Assembly (NCBI GenBank): GCA_018897535.1
Contig: JAHIKO010000015.1
Span: forward strand, 1-6,602
Direction of reading: 5' to 3'
Origin: Candidatus Dependentiae bacterium
GTDB lineage: Bacteria > Babelota > Babeliae > Babelales > UASB340
Length of the DNA: 6,602 bases
Below are positions 1 through 5,858 of this stretch, piece by piece (position 1 is the stretch's first letter; every line of letters starts with the position of its first letter). The notes under the pieces were generated by a model. The model was not told where the DNA came from. It saw nothing but the letters and a program-made list of their open reading frames with translations, and ran no database searches. The position numbers and the translations under genes were made by a program.

Positions 1-389
1 GTCACCACATGGACCCCTTTGCCGGTCAGAGCGTTCAAGTAACCGGGAAGCGTCGCCACCAGGGTTTTGCCTTCACCGGTTTTCATTTCAGCAATCCGGC
101 CCTGGTGCAGAACAATGCCGCCAATGAGCTGAACGTCAAAATGGCGCATGTTGAGAGCCCGCCGGGAAGCTTCCCGCACCACAGCAAAGGTCTCGGGAAT
201 CAAATCATCCAGGGGTTCTCCGTTTTCAATTCGCTGTTTGAATAAAAATGTCCTGGCTCTAATATCTTCATCCGTTAATGCTTTTATTTCGGGTTCAAGT
301 TCATTGATGGATACTACTAAGGGCTGAATCTTTTTAAGATCCCGCTCGTTCTGGCTTCCGAATATTTTCGTCAGAAAATTGGTAATCAT
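1..389 (-). CDS. secA: Protein translocase ATPase SecA, N-terminal 129 codons (gene runs off the left edge)
   Basis: SecA is the cytoplasmic and membrane-peripheral motor ATPase that drives unfolded preproteins through SecYEG. Reading the minus strand from the ATG at 389-387 gives an uninterrupted 129 codons that leave the window in frame. The protein starts [20 protein letters not shown], the usual SecA opening. It continues through the conserved stretch [11 protein letters not shown] (residues 81-91), which holds the adenine-contacting Gln87, to the Walker A motif MKTGEGKT (102-109) with catalytic Lys108. These positions equal those of E. coli SecA, so the start is well supported. A GAAAGGG sequence at 408-402 is a possible ribosome-binding site, though its 12-nt spacing is long. 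Codon use (many GGC, CTG, CCC, CGG) differs strongly from every gene to the right. The closest resemblance seems to be Desulfobacterota-type SecA, which is an impression and not a search result. The right flank of this gene is the junction described separately. Confidence 0.95.
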   Translation of the reverse strand, partial: MITNFLTKIFGSQNERDLKKIQPLVVSINELEPEIKALTDEDIRARTFLFKQRIENGEPLDDLIPETFAVVREASRRALNMRHFDVQLIGGIVLHQGRIAEMKTGEGKTLVATLPGYLNALTGKGVHVV

Positions 390-442
390 TTGTTTTACAC
401 ACCCTTTCAATACTCAGCAGGAATTGGGAAAGTGAAGATCCT

Positions 443-476
443 CCTTAAGGTCCATCTCCTTTGGAAGACCTTAAGG
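443..476. repeat. Perfect 10-bp inverted repeat in the secA upstream region
   Basis: CCTTAAGGTC at 443-452 is repeated exactly as its reverse complement at 467-476. Inside, TCC (457-459) can pair with GGA (463-465) around a TTT loop, so a stable hairpin could form. It lies 54 bp upstream of the secA start and just downstream of a promoter-like element, so it would sit in the 5' leader of the secA mRNA. No U-run follows on either strand, so it does not look like an intrinsic terminator. A leader structure or a dyad operator are both possible; the function is unknown. Confidence 0.55.
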
Positions 477-485
477 CTGGCGCAA

Positions 486-514
486 TATTAATATATTGTT
501 CCGGGGTTTGTCCA
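486..514 (-). promoter_or_regulatory. Candidate sigma70-type promoter for secA
   Basis: On the minus strand TGGACA (514-509) is separated by 17 bp from TTAATA (491-486), in the AT-rich patch of this otherwise GC-richer segment. The -35 matches TTGACA at 5 of 6 positions, while the -10 is weak. Transcription would begin near 479, giving a leader of about 90 nt that contains the inverted repeat at 443-476. This is pattern matching only. Confidence 0.3.
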
Positions 515-540
515 GTTAGAGTTTGCTGTTGGGAGAAAAT

Positions 541-600
541 GAAATAGCGGGGGTTTCCAATAAAAACCCGAGGGAGCCTTGCAAGTTCTTATTCCGATCC
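541..600. other. Composition and gene-content junction (probable chimeric join)
   Basis: Base composition changes abruptly here: 29 of 60 bases are G/C in 541-600 and 7 of 60 in 601-660, and it stays low from there on. The comF reading frame is open from 548 across this zone. However, only the codons from about 587 (reading SYSDPLKKL, then ATG at 614) look like ComF; those before it (548-586, starting RGFPIKTRG) do not. The break is therefore probably between about 570 and 590. A short hairpin, GGGTTT (551-556) with AAACCC (564-569), lies on the left side. No insertion-sequence ends, target duplication, integrase or tRNA is present to mark a biological insertion. Confidence 0.65.
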
Positions 601-613
601 ATTAAAAAAACTT

Positions 614-1066
614 ATGTTTGAAAAATTTTATTCTAAAAATGTTGTTTTTTGTAAAAATTTAGCTTTTGTTATGTATAAAAAAACTATTATAAAAAATCTG
701 CAACTTGATTATTTGGTTCCAATTCCATTACACTGGTCTCGTTATGCGAAACGTGGTTATAATCAATCTGAAGTTATAGCGAAAGAACTTTCAAAATTAT
801 TAAATATTCCGGTTTTGGATATTTTAAAAAGAAATAAAAAGACTTATTATCAATCAACACTTTCCGTTAAAGATAAATATTTAAATCTTAAAAATGCATT
901 TGATATTAAAGATAAATATAAAAATAAATATTTATTAAAAGATAAAAAAATATTAATTATTGATGATCTTTTTACAACGGGAGCAACAGTGAGTAATGCT
1001 GCGACTGTTTTATTCAAAGAATTTCCGGAATCAGTAGATTTGGTTGTTGCTTGCCGAATTGTTTAA
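614..1066 (+). CDS. comF: ComF-family phosphoribosyltransferase-like protein, N-terminal part missing
   Basis: ComF/GntX proteins have an N-terminal four-cysteine zinc finger followed by a type I phosphoribosyltransferase fold, and are linked to DNA uptake in naturally competent bacteria. From the ATG at 614 the 150-residue product carries the family landmarks. These are LVPIPLH (34-40) followed by RGYNQ (47-51), a Gln-rich strand near YYQSTLS (78-84), and the PRPP-binding loop ILIIDDLFTTGAT (113-125) with the acidic pair Asp117-Asp118. Complete members are usually about 220-240 residues; the zinc finger and the first part of the domain are absent. The frame continues upstream without a stop to 548, and codons 587-613 (SYSDPLKKL) still fit the family, so 614 is an internal Met and not the natural start. 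No ribosome-binding site precedes it. The middle contains a Lys/Tyr-rich stretch with repeated KDKY-like units (86-112). The 3' end overlaps the convergent lptC-like gene by 36 bp. The right-hand part is intact; whether it is expressed is doubtful. Confidence 0.8.
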   Translation: MFEKFYSKNVVFCKNLAFVMYKKTIIKNLQLDYLVPIPLHWSRYAKRGYNQSEVIAKELSKLLNIPVLDILKRNKKTYYQSTLSVKDKYLNLKNAFDIKDKYKNKYLLKDKKILIIDDLFTTGATVSNAATVLFKEFPESVDLVVACRIV

Positions 1067-1432
1067 AATTTTACTTTTTACATTTCCTAAAAGTTTAACG
1101 GTATTATTTTTTATATCAAAAAAAGCTTGATTTGATTTTAACGTGGCCATTTTTTTATTTTTATTTATAAATTTTGTTTTTACATTTTTACAAGATGCTG
1201 TTTGCGATTCTCTGCAAATCTCTCCGGAATCAGCAATTATAATAAGAGTAGTGTCTTTTTTAGAAAAAAATTTTTGTAATTTAAATTTTTCTATTTTTAT
1301 ATCGGTTAAAGTTTGAGCTTGCTTAATTATATTTTTGTTGTTTTTAAATTTGTTTTTTTTAACAAGAAAAAATAATAATAAAATAGCTGTAAAAGCCAAA
1401 AATGTTATAAAAATTATTTTGTTTTTTTTCAT
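1031..1432 (-). CDS. Small LptC-like membrane-anchored periplasmic protein
   Basis: The 133-residue product begins MKKNKIIF and has one hydrophobic segment (about residues 6-24) with Lys on both sides, giving a single-pass inner-membrane anchor with the rest outside the cytoplasm. The remainder is predicted beta-rich. It ends with ATLKSNQAFFDIKNNTVKLL plus GNVKSKI (96-122), which closely follows the repeating 'L.S..A.....N.L.L.GNV' pattern of the LptC/LptA (OstA) family that carries LPS across the periplasm. Two cysteines (73 and 81) could form a disulfide. It is shorter than typical LptC (about 190 residues), so it may hold a minimal or C-terminally shortened jellyroll. LptC usually sits beside kdsC; here kdsC is nearby (4123) but separated by clpB. 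No clear ribosome-binding site precedes the ATG at 1432. The gene converges on comF with a 36-bp overlap and diverges from clpB. The family assignment rests on pattern and topology only. Confidence 0.55.
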   Translation of the reverse strand: MKKNKIIFITFLAFTAILLLFFLVKKNKFKNNKNIIKQAQTLTDIKIEKFKLQKFFSKKDTTLIIIADSGEICRESQTASCKNVKTKFINKNKKMATLKSNQAFFDIKNNTVKLLGNVKSKILNNSASNNQIY

Positions 1433-1519
1433 AATATTTTAATTTAACATATCTTTATGGTGTTGTAATTTTTTGATATTTATAAATTTTAATTAGTAGT
1501 TAGTTAGTAGGGGTTTAAA
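1433..1519. promoter_or_regulatory. Divergent lptC-clpB control region
   Basis: This 87-bp gap separates two divergent starts, so it should hold promoters for both. It is almost entirely A/T; TATAAA at 1481-1486 is a possible -10 for clpB, but no convincing -35 lies at the right distance. Just before clpB is a short run of TTAG/TAG units (1493-1510) that merges into the ribosome-binding site AGGGG (1509-1513), 6 nt from the ATG. No CIRCE inverted repeat (HrcA operator) and no sigma32-type elements are visible, although clpB is a heat-shock gene in many bacteria. Confidence 0.4.
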
Positions 1520-4078
1520 ATGAACGAGAATAATTTTACAAATTCGTTTGCCCATGTTTTAAATGATGCTGTTTTAATTGCAACTCAGCATAATCATTCA
1601 ACAATTCAAACGTTACATTTTTTAAGTGCAGCATTGAATAATGATTTTTGCATATCGGCTTTTAACGATTTAAATATAGATATACAAGAATTACAAAGTT
1701 TAATTGGAATTGAGTTTGAACGCATTCCAAAAATATCCGGAGGGCAGCCTTCAGTTGACTATTCTTTACAAAAATTTTTATCTGAATGTCAAAATTTTGC
1801 AAAAGAATTTGGTGATGAATTTATAAGTTTGGATGTTGCATTATTGGTATTTTCGAAAACAGATCTTTTACCGGTTGCAATTATAAACTTTTTGAAAAAT
1901 AATAATTTTAATTATAAAAATATAAAAAAATGGGTTGATGATTTAAGGCAGGGGGAATCTGTGAAAAATCAAAATGTGGAAAATCAATATAAAGCTTTGG
2001 ATAAATATTGTTCAGATATGACAAAATTGGCCAAAGATGGAAAGTTGGATCCTGTAATTGGCCGCAATGACGAAATTCGTAGAGTTGTTCAGATACTTTC
2101 CAGGCGTACAAAAAATAATCCGGTACTTGTTGGTGATCCCGGTGTTGGTAAAACTGCAATAGTTGAAGGAATTGCCCAGCGAATTGTAAATAACGATGTG
2201 CCCGAAAGTTTGCGTAATAATAAAATATTATCTCTTGATATGGGAGCTTTAATTGCGGGAACTAAATTTAGGGGAGAATTTGAAGAAAGATTAAAGGCAA
2301 TACTTACAGATATTGAAAAATCAAAAGATTCAATAATTTTATTTATTGATGAACTTCATATGCTTGTAGGGGCTGGGGCTGCCGGCGGTGGAATGGATGC
2401 TTCAAATTTATTAAAACCGGCATTAGCGCGTGGAATGTTACATTGTGTTGGAGCCACGACTACTCAGGAATATAAAAAATATATAGAAAAAGATGCTGCT
2501 CTCGAGCGAAGATTTCAGCCTGTTTTGGTTGAAGAACCATCAATTGAAGATACAATTTCAATTTTGCGTGGAATAAAAGAAAAATATGAATTGCATCATG
2601 GAATTCGTATTAAAGATTCTGCATTGGTTAAAGCAGCACAACTTTCAGCTTCAATGATTTCAGATAGATTTTTGCCGGATAAAGCCATAGACCTTGTTGA
2701 TGAAGCTGCTTCTTTGGTAAAAATGTCCATCGATTCAAGACCTGAAGATATTGATAAGCTGGAAAGAGAAATAAGAACTTTGGAAATAGAGAAGGTGGCG
2801 CTTGAAAAGGAAAAAGATGAAAAATCTCAAGAAAGGTTAAAAGAAACAAAAAAAGAATTGGCTAATCTTAAAGAGAAGAATAAAGAACTATTAAAAATAT
2901 GGAAATCAGAAAAAGAACCACTTGAACGCATTCAAAAAATAAAATCTGATATAGAAAAAACTAAAGTAGAATATGCAAACGCTGAAAGAGACGGTGATTT
3001 TGATAAAGCGTCAAGATTGAAATATGGAAAACTTGTTGAATTGGAAAAAGAATTGGAACAAGAACAGAGTAAATTAAAAAATTTAAAATCGCATTTAATA
3101 AAAGAAGAAGTTGATGAAGATGATATAGCAACAGTGCTTTCTCGTTGGGTTAAAATTCCTGTTGAAAGATTAAAAAAAGACGAAAGCCAAAAATTAATAG
3201 ACATGGAAGATGAACTTAAAAAACGAGTTGTTGCTCAAGATCAGGCTATTAAACTTGTTGCGAATAGAATTCGTGTGCATAGAGCCGGCATTGCTGAACA
3301 AAATAAGCCAATTGGTTCATTTTTATTTTTAGGACCGACCGGTGTTGGAAAAACTGAAGTTGCAAAAACTTTGGCATCATTTTTATTTAATGATGAAAAT
3401 AAATTAATTAGAATTGATATGTCCGAATATATGGAAAAGCATTCTGTTGCTCGTTTAATTGGTGCTCCTCCGGGTTATGTTGGATATGAAGAGGGTGGGC
3501 AGTTGACGGAAAGTGTTAGAAAACATCCATATTCCGTTTTGTTAATTGATGAAATAGAAAAAGCACATCCAGATGTATTTAATTTATTTTTACAAATTTT
3601 AGATGATGGACGGCTTACCGATTCTCAAGGTAGAACTGTTTCGTTTAAAAATTGTATTATTATTATGACCTCAAATATTGGTTCGGATATAATTTTAAAA
3701 GCCGGATTTGTTGATGATAAAGTAAAAAAAGAAATAGATTCTTTGTTGTTTAAATATTTTAGACCTGAATTTATAAATAGAATTGATGATATTGTTTATT
3801 TTAATTCTTTAACAAAAGAAAATATTAAAGATATTGTTTTGGTGCAATTAAATAGATTAAAAGAGCGATTAAAAGAAAAAAGTATAAATTTAAATATACA
3901 TGAAAGTGTAATTAAAAAATTGGCAGAGATTGGTTTTACTCAAGAATTTGGGGCTAGACCTTTAAAAAGAGCTATAGAAAGTTATATTGTAAACCCATTA
4001 GCTATAAAGATTCTTGAAAACGAAAACAAAAAAGAATTTAATGTTGATGTTCAAGGTGAGAGAATAAATATCAAATAA
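1520..4078 (+). CDS. clpB: ATP-dependent disaggregase ClpB (Hsp100)
   Basis: ClpB is the cytoplasmic hexameric AAA+ machine that, with DnaK/DnaJ/GrpE, threads proteins out of aggregates. The 852-residue product is complete (E. coli ClpB has 857). Residues 1-145 form the Clp N-domain. NBD1 has Walker A GDPGVGKT (205-212, Lys211), pore loop [11 protein letters not shown] (247-257, Phe250 where E. coli has Tyr), Walker B LFIDE (274-278) and the arginine pair 330-331. The coiled-coil M-domain spans about 405-525 and marks ClpB rather than ClpA, ClpC or ClpE. NBD2 has Walker A GPTGVGKT (605-612), pore motif GYVG (652-655), Walker B VLLIDE (673-678), Arg754 in the FINRID motif and sensor-2 GAR (811-813). 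No ClpP-binding IGF/L loop is evident, as expected for a disaggregase. AGGGG at 1509-1513 supports the ATG at 1520. An internal GTG start is described separately. The gene has its own divergent promoter region and ends at a strong terminator, so it is probably monocistronic. Confidence 0.97.
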   Translation: MNENNFTNSFAHVLNDAVLIATQHNHSTIQTLHFLSAALNNDFCISAFNDLNIDIQELQSLIGIEFERIPKISGGQPSVDYSLQKFLSECQNFAKEFGDEFISLDVALLVFSKTDLLPVAIINFLKNNNFNYKNIKKWVDDLRQGESVKNQNVENQYKALDKYCSDMTKLAKDGKLDPVIGRNDEIRRVVQILSRRTKNNPVLVGDPGVGKTAIVEGIAQRIVNNDVPESLRNNKILSLDMGALIAGTKFRGEFEERLKAILTDIEKSKDSIILFIDELHMLVGAGAAGGGMDASNLLKPALARGMLHCVGATTTQEYKKYIEKDAALERRFQPVLVEEPSIEDTISILRGIKEKYELHHGIRIKDSALVKAAQLSASMISDRFLPDKAIDLVDEAASLVKMSIDSRPEDIDKLEREIRTLEIEKVALEKEKDEKSQERLKETKKELANLKEKNKELLKIWKSEKEPLERIQKIKSDIEKTKVEYANAERDGDFDKASRLKYGKLVELEKELEQEQSKLKNLKSHLIKEEVDEDDIATVLSRWVKIPVERLKKDESQKLIDMEDELKKRVVAQDQAIKLVANRIRVHRAGIAEQNKPIGSFLFLGPTGVGKTEVAKTLASFLFNDENKLIRIDMSEYMEKHSVARLIGAPPGYVGYEEGGQLTESVRKHPYSVLLIDEIEKAHPDVFNLFLQILDDGRLTDSQGRTVSFKNCIIIMTSNIGSDIILKAGFVDDKVKKEIDSLLFKYFRPEFINRIDDIVYFNSLTKENIKDIVLVQLNRLKERLKEKSINLNIHESVIKKLAEIGFTQEFGARPLKRAIESYIVNPLAIKILENENKKEFNVDVQGERINIK
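1950..1963 (+). promoter_or_regulatory. Internal ribosome-binding site and GTG start inside clpB (short ClpB isoform)
   Basis: Codon 148 of clpB is GTG (1961-1963), preceded by a run of five G (1951-1955) inside AGGGGGA, with 5 nt between the G-run and the GTG. AAGG (1945-1948) adds further purines. The underlying codons are AGG CAG GGG, G-rich choices unusual for this AT-rich gene, which suggests they are kept for pairing with 16S rRNA. In E. coli the homologous position (Val149, in the same GESV context) is the known internal start of the ~80-kDa ClpB that lacks the N-domain. Initiation here would give a 705-residue protein starting in the linker after the N-domain and keeping both ATPase domains. 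Use of the site is inferred from the sequence. Confidence 0.6.
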
Positions 4079-4090
4079 ATCTATTAAAAT

Positions 4091-4124
4091 AAAAAAAGGG
4101 CTGTGATTAAACAGCCCTTTTTTT
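4091..4124. terminator. Bidirectional intrinsic terminator between clpB and kdsC
   Basis: A7-GGGCTGT at 4091-4104 pairs perfectly with ACAGCCC-T7 at 4111-4124 across a six-base loop (GATTAA). This gives a 14-bp stem with a GC-rich core, an A-run on one side and a U-run on the other. It therefore works in both directions: for clpB, which stops at 4078, and for the convergent kdsC gene, whose TAA (4125-4123) overlaps the outer two bases of the stem. It is the only strong intrinsic terminator in the window. Confidence 0.92.
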
Positions 4125-4812
4125 ATTTTAAACTTTTATCTATAAATTCTTGTGCAAAATGTTTATTTTGAACATATAAAACTAAATCAAGCAAAATTCT
4201 AAATGCTCCATTTCCGCCAACTCTTGGAATTATTAAATCAGCTTGATTTTGAAAATAAAAAAGTGTATTTGCCGGGCATGTCATAATTCCGGTAGCATCA
4301 ACTGTTTGAAAATCTAAAAGATCATCGCCAAAATATAAAATTTCTTCTTTTGAAATATTATATTTATTTTGAATTAATTTAATTTTTTCAATTTTATTAT
4401 TATCAATACCTGTAAAACACAAATCATCCGGAATGCCAAGCATTTTTGCTCTGATTTTTGTAGCTTCGTCAGTTCTACCTGAAATAAAAGCAATTTTTAT
4501 TAAATTATTTTTTATTGCTGTGCTAATTCCAAAACCATCTTGAACGCAAAAACTTTTACCCTTAAATTTTGAGTAATCTGTATCTTGTAAATATTGGCTT
4601 TCAGCTAGCATAAGACTTGCATCTGTAAGACAACCGTCTATATCTGTAATAATAATTTTTATTTGTTTTAATTTTGTAATAAGAGTGTTATTGTTTAAAA
4701 CTTCTAAAAACCATTTTTTGTCTGTTTGTGCTTTGTTCATTGATTCATTCCCAATTAATATATTTTTATACAAACTGATTATAGCTAAAGTAAAAAAAAA
4801 TATTTTTTTCAT
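4123..4812 (-). CDS. kdsC: KdsC-type 3-deoxy-D-manno-octulosonate 8-phosphate phosphatase (HAD family)
   Basis: KdsC hydrolyses Kdo-8-phosphate to Kdo, the sugar linking lipid A to the LPS core, in the cytoplasm. Counting from the ATG at 4812 (229 residues), the HAD motifs are DIDG (57-60; nucleophile Asp57, acid/base Asp59), SGR (111-113), Lys140 and GDDLLD (162-167). Two further stretches match KdsC specifically: FCVQDGFGI (88-96; compare FNVRDGYGI in E. coli) and IPRVGGNGAFR (195-205), the C-terminal loop that reaches the neighbouring active site in the tetramer. The enzyme lacks a large cap, as KdsC does. The start is uncertain. The first 24 codons encode a hydrophobic MKKIFFFTLAII-type segment with no ribosome-binding site, odd for a cytosolic enzyme. 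Met25 (ATG at 4740-4738) has GGGA 8 nt upstream and gives 205 residues, nearer the usual 170-190, so I favour 4740. Transcription is leftward, ending at the shared terminator; the class-IA phosphatase gene lies upstream with an 88-bp gap. Confidence 0.88.
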   Translation of the reverse strand: MKKIFFFTLAIISLYKNILIGNESMNKAQTDKKWFLEVLNNNTLITKLKQIKIIITDIDGCLTDASLMLAESQYLQDTDYSKFKGKSFCVQDGFGISTAIKNNLIKIAFISGRTDEATKIRAKMLGIPDDLCFTGIDNNKIEKIKLIQNKYNISKEEILYFGDDLLDFQTVDATGIMTCPANTLFYFQNQADLIIPRVGGNGAFRILLDLVLYVQNKHFAQEFIDKSLK

Positions 4813-4850
4813 AAATTTTCGAATAATAAACTTGGTTAAAAATTTATATC

Positions 4851-4873
4851 TAATGTTGAAAATATTAACATTA
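4851..4873. repeat. Small inverted repeat between the two phosphatase genes
   Basis: TAATGTT (4851-4857) recurs as its exact reverse complement AACATTA (4867-4873), and a G-T pair plus an A-T pair can lengthen the stem to nine. It lies in the 88-bp gap after the HAD phosphatase stop (4901) and before the kdsC start. In leftward transcription it is followed only by a loose T-rich stretch, so it would be a weak terminator or an mRNA-processing hairpin at most. In DNA this AT-rich, a chance occurrence is quite possible. Confidence 0.25.
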
Positions 4874-4900
4874 AATTTTAGAAAATAATATATTTATGAA

Positions 4901-5614
4901 TTATTTTTTGGATACTTTTTTTAGAATTTCATCAGCTTGAGTGTAATCATCTATTGCAAAATCTGCATGATATAAAATATCTTTATTTTGATCGTTTTTG
5001 ATAGCAACAAGAGTCATGCCGGCTTTTTTAGCAGCGCTAAATCCTGAAATGGAATCTTCAAAAACCAAACATTCTTCAGGTTTTACATTTAATTTTTCTG
5101 CTGCATGTAAAAAAACTGCAGGATCAGGTTTTGCTTTTCTTCCAACATGTTCCATAGAATATATATTTGATCCGAAAAATTTTTTAAAATCTAATTTTTG
5201 GGAAAGCAATTCTAATGTTGGAATACTCGCATTTGTTCCAACACTTGTTGGAATATGATTTTTTTTCAAAAGATTGTGAAAATTTTCAAATCCATTAATA
5301 AAATTAATAGGATATTTTTGCATATATTCTACGGACATTTTTACTTTTTCTTCTATTAATTCTTCCAATGATTCTTGAAAATTAAAAGATTGCTTAAAAA
5401 ATGATGCTGCTTGAGGCAATCCGCCTCCGGCAGTATTTTTTAAAATAACTTTTTGATCTTCAGTTAATTGAGTAATTCCTCTTTTTGCCAAGAAGTCATA
5501 AATAACTTTTTGCCAAACGTGTTCTGTATCAATAATTGTGCCGTCCATATCAAAAATAACGGCCTTAATTTTTGATTCAAATAAAGAGATTTTGTTCATT
5601 TTTTCTTTTTTCAT
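4901..5614 (-). CDS. HAD-superfamily class IA sugar-phosphate phosphatase / beta-phosphoglucomutase-like protein
   Basis: The 237-residue product is a complete cytoplasmic HAD hydrolase of the beta-phosphoglucomutase/phosphoglycolate phosphatase type. Motif I is FDMDGTIIDTEH (21-32; nucleophile Asp22, acid/base Asp24). A helical cap follows at about 33-105, and motif II is VGTNAS (125-130, Thr127). Motif III is in KAKPDP (160-165, Lys162), and motif IV is VFEDSISG (184-191, Glu186-Asp187), followed by AAKKAGM (194-200). This is the canonical subfamily I layout at the normal length. Members act on small phosphates (hexose phosphates, 2-deoxyglucose-6-phosphate, phosphoglycolate, nucleotides), and sequence alone does not give the substrate. 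The start at 5614 is supported by GGGGG about 10 nt upstream (5629-5625); Met6 is an alternative without such a site. It precedes kdsC on the same strand, 88 bp apart, so the two phosphatases may share a transcript. That does not show they share a pathway. Confidence 0.88.
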   Translation of the reverse strand: MKKEKMNKISLFESKIKAVIFDMDGTIIDTEHVWQKVIYDFLAKRGITQLTEDQKVILKNTAGGGLPQAASFFKQSFNFQESLEELIEEKVKMSVEYMQKYPINFINGFENFHNLLKKNHIPTSVGTNASIPTLELLSQKLDFKKFFGSNIYSMEHVGRKAKPDPAVFLHAAEKLNVKPEECLVFEDSISGFSAAKKAGMTLVAIKNDQNKDILYHADFAIDDYTQADEILKKVSKK

Positions 5615-5672
5615 AATATTTTTTCCCCCAACAACTAAAATTTACACCTTTCTTATGTTTTTTAATATAAAA

Positions 5673-5697
5673 AGCTAAAAAAACCTGTTTTTTTGCT
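5673..5697. repeat. A7/T7 inverted repeat in the HAD-phosphatase leader
   Basis: AGC (5673-5675), one unpaired T, then seven A (5677-5683) pair with seven T (5688-5694) and GCT (5695-5697) around a CCTG loop. The hairpin would be in the 5' leader of the leftward phosphatase mRNA if transcription starts near 5721. Pairing is mostly A-T, so stability is low, and the element may reflect base composition rather than function. Confidence 0.3.
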
Positions 5698-5727
5698 GAT
5701 ATAAAGGGATAATTTTAGTGACTGTTT

Positions 5728-5756
5728 ATAGTAAATGTTTATTGCTCGAATGTCAA
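5728..5756 (-). promoter_or_regulatory. Candidate promoter for the HAD phosphatase (and possibly kdsC)
   Basis: On the minus strand a perfect -35 hexamer TTGACA (5756-5751) is followed after 17 bp by TACTAT (5733-5728), 4 of 6 to the -10 consensus. Transcription would start near 5721 and give a leader of about 107 nt before the ATG at 5614. A full TTGACA is unusual in such AT-rich surroundings, which raises its weight, but there is no experimental support. Confidence 0.42.
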
Positions 5757-5790
5757 ATAGTAAATATGTGAGCGGCTAAAAAAGCTATTT

Positions 5791-5819
5791 TTGATAAAAA
5801 TTTCAATATATGACATATT
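5791..5819 (+). promoter_or_regulatory. Candidate extended -10 promoter for uppS
   Basis: TTGATA (5791-5796, 5 of 6 to the -35 consensus) is followed after 17 bp by CATATT (5814-5819, 4 of 6). A TG dinucleotide at 5811-5812 sits exactly where an extended -10 (TGn) requires it. The start of transcription would be near 5826, leaving about 33 nt of leader with the ribosome-binding site GGAGAG (5848-5853). It points away from the minus-strand promoter candidate at 5728-5756, so the 244-bp gap works as a divergent control region. Confidence 0.45.
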
Positions 5820-5858
5820 ATTTCTGTTAAATAATGTGCTATTTATTGGAGAGCTATT

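Noticed and set aside
9..245. Open frame on the plus strand at the left edge
   Set aside because: It lies antisense to secA, which has conserved motifs in the minus-strand frame; this frame resembles no protein family I recognise.
548..572. Short GGGTTT/AAACCC hairpin as a terminator near the junction
   Set aside because: Only six pairs and no U-run on either side; it is better mentioned as part of the junction zone.
541..613. Insertion element or integration site at the composition break
   Set aside because: No terminal inverted repeats, target duplication, recombinase gene or tRNA end is visible.
1493..1510. TTAG/TAG units before clpB as a regulatory tandem repeat
   Set aside because: Too short and irregular in AT-rich DNA to separate from chance.
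1433..1519. CIRCE or sigma32-type heat-shock control of clpB
   Set aside because: No TTAGCACTC/GAGTGCTAA repeat and no CTTGAA/CCCCAT-type pair could be found.
1908..3204. Three minus-strand frames inside clpB (1908-2159, 2628-2849, 2932-3204)
   Set aside because: All are shadows of the conserved clpB coding sequence.
4685..4888. Plus-strand 67-residue frame over the kdsC 5' end and gap
   Set aside because: It is mostly antisense to kdsC, has biased AT-driven composition, no ribosome-binding site and no recognisable motif.
4998..5258. Plus-strand 86-residue frame
   Set aside because: It is wholly antisense to the HAD phosphatase, whose four motifs are intact in the other strand.
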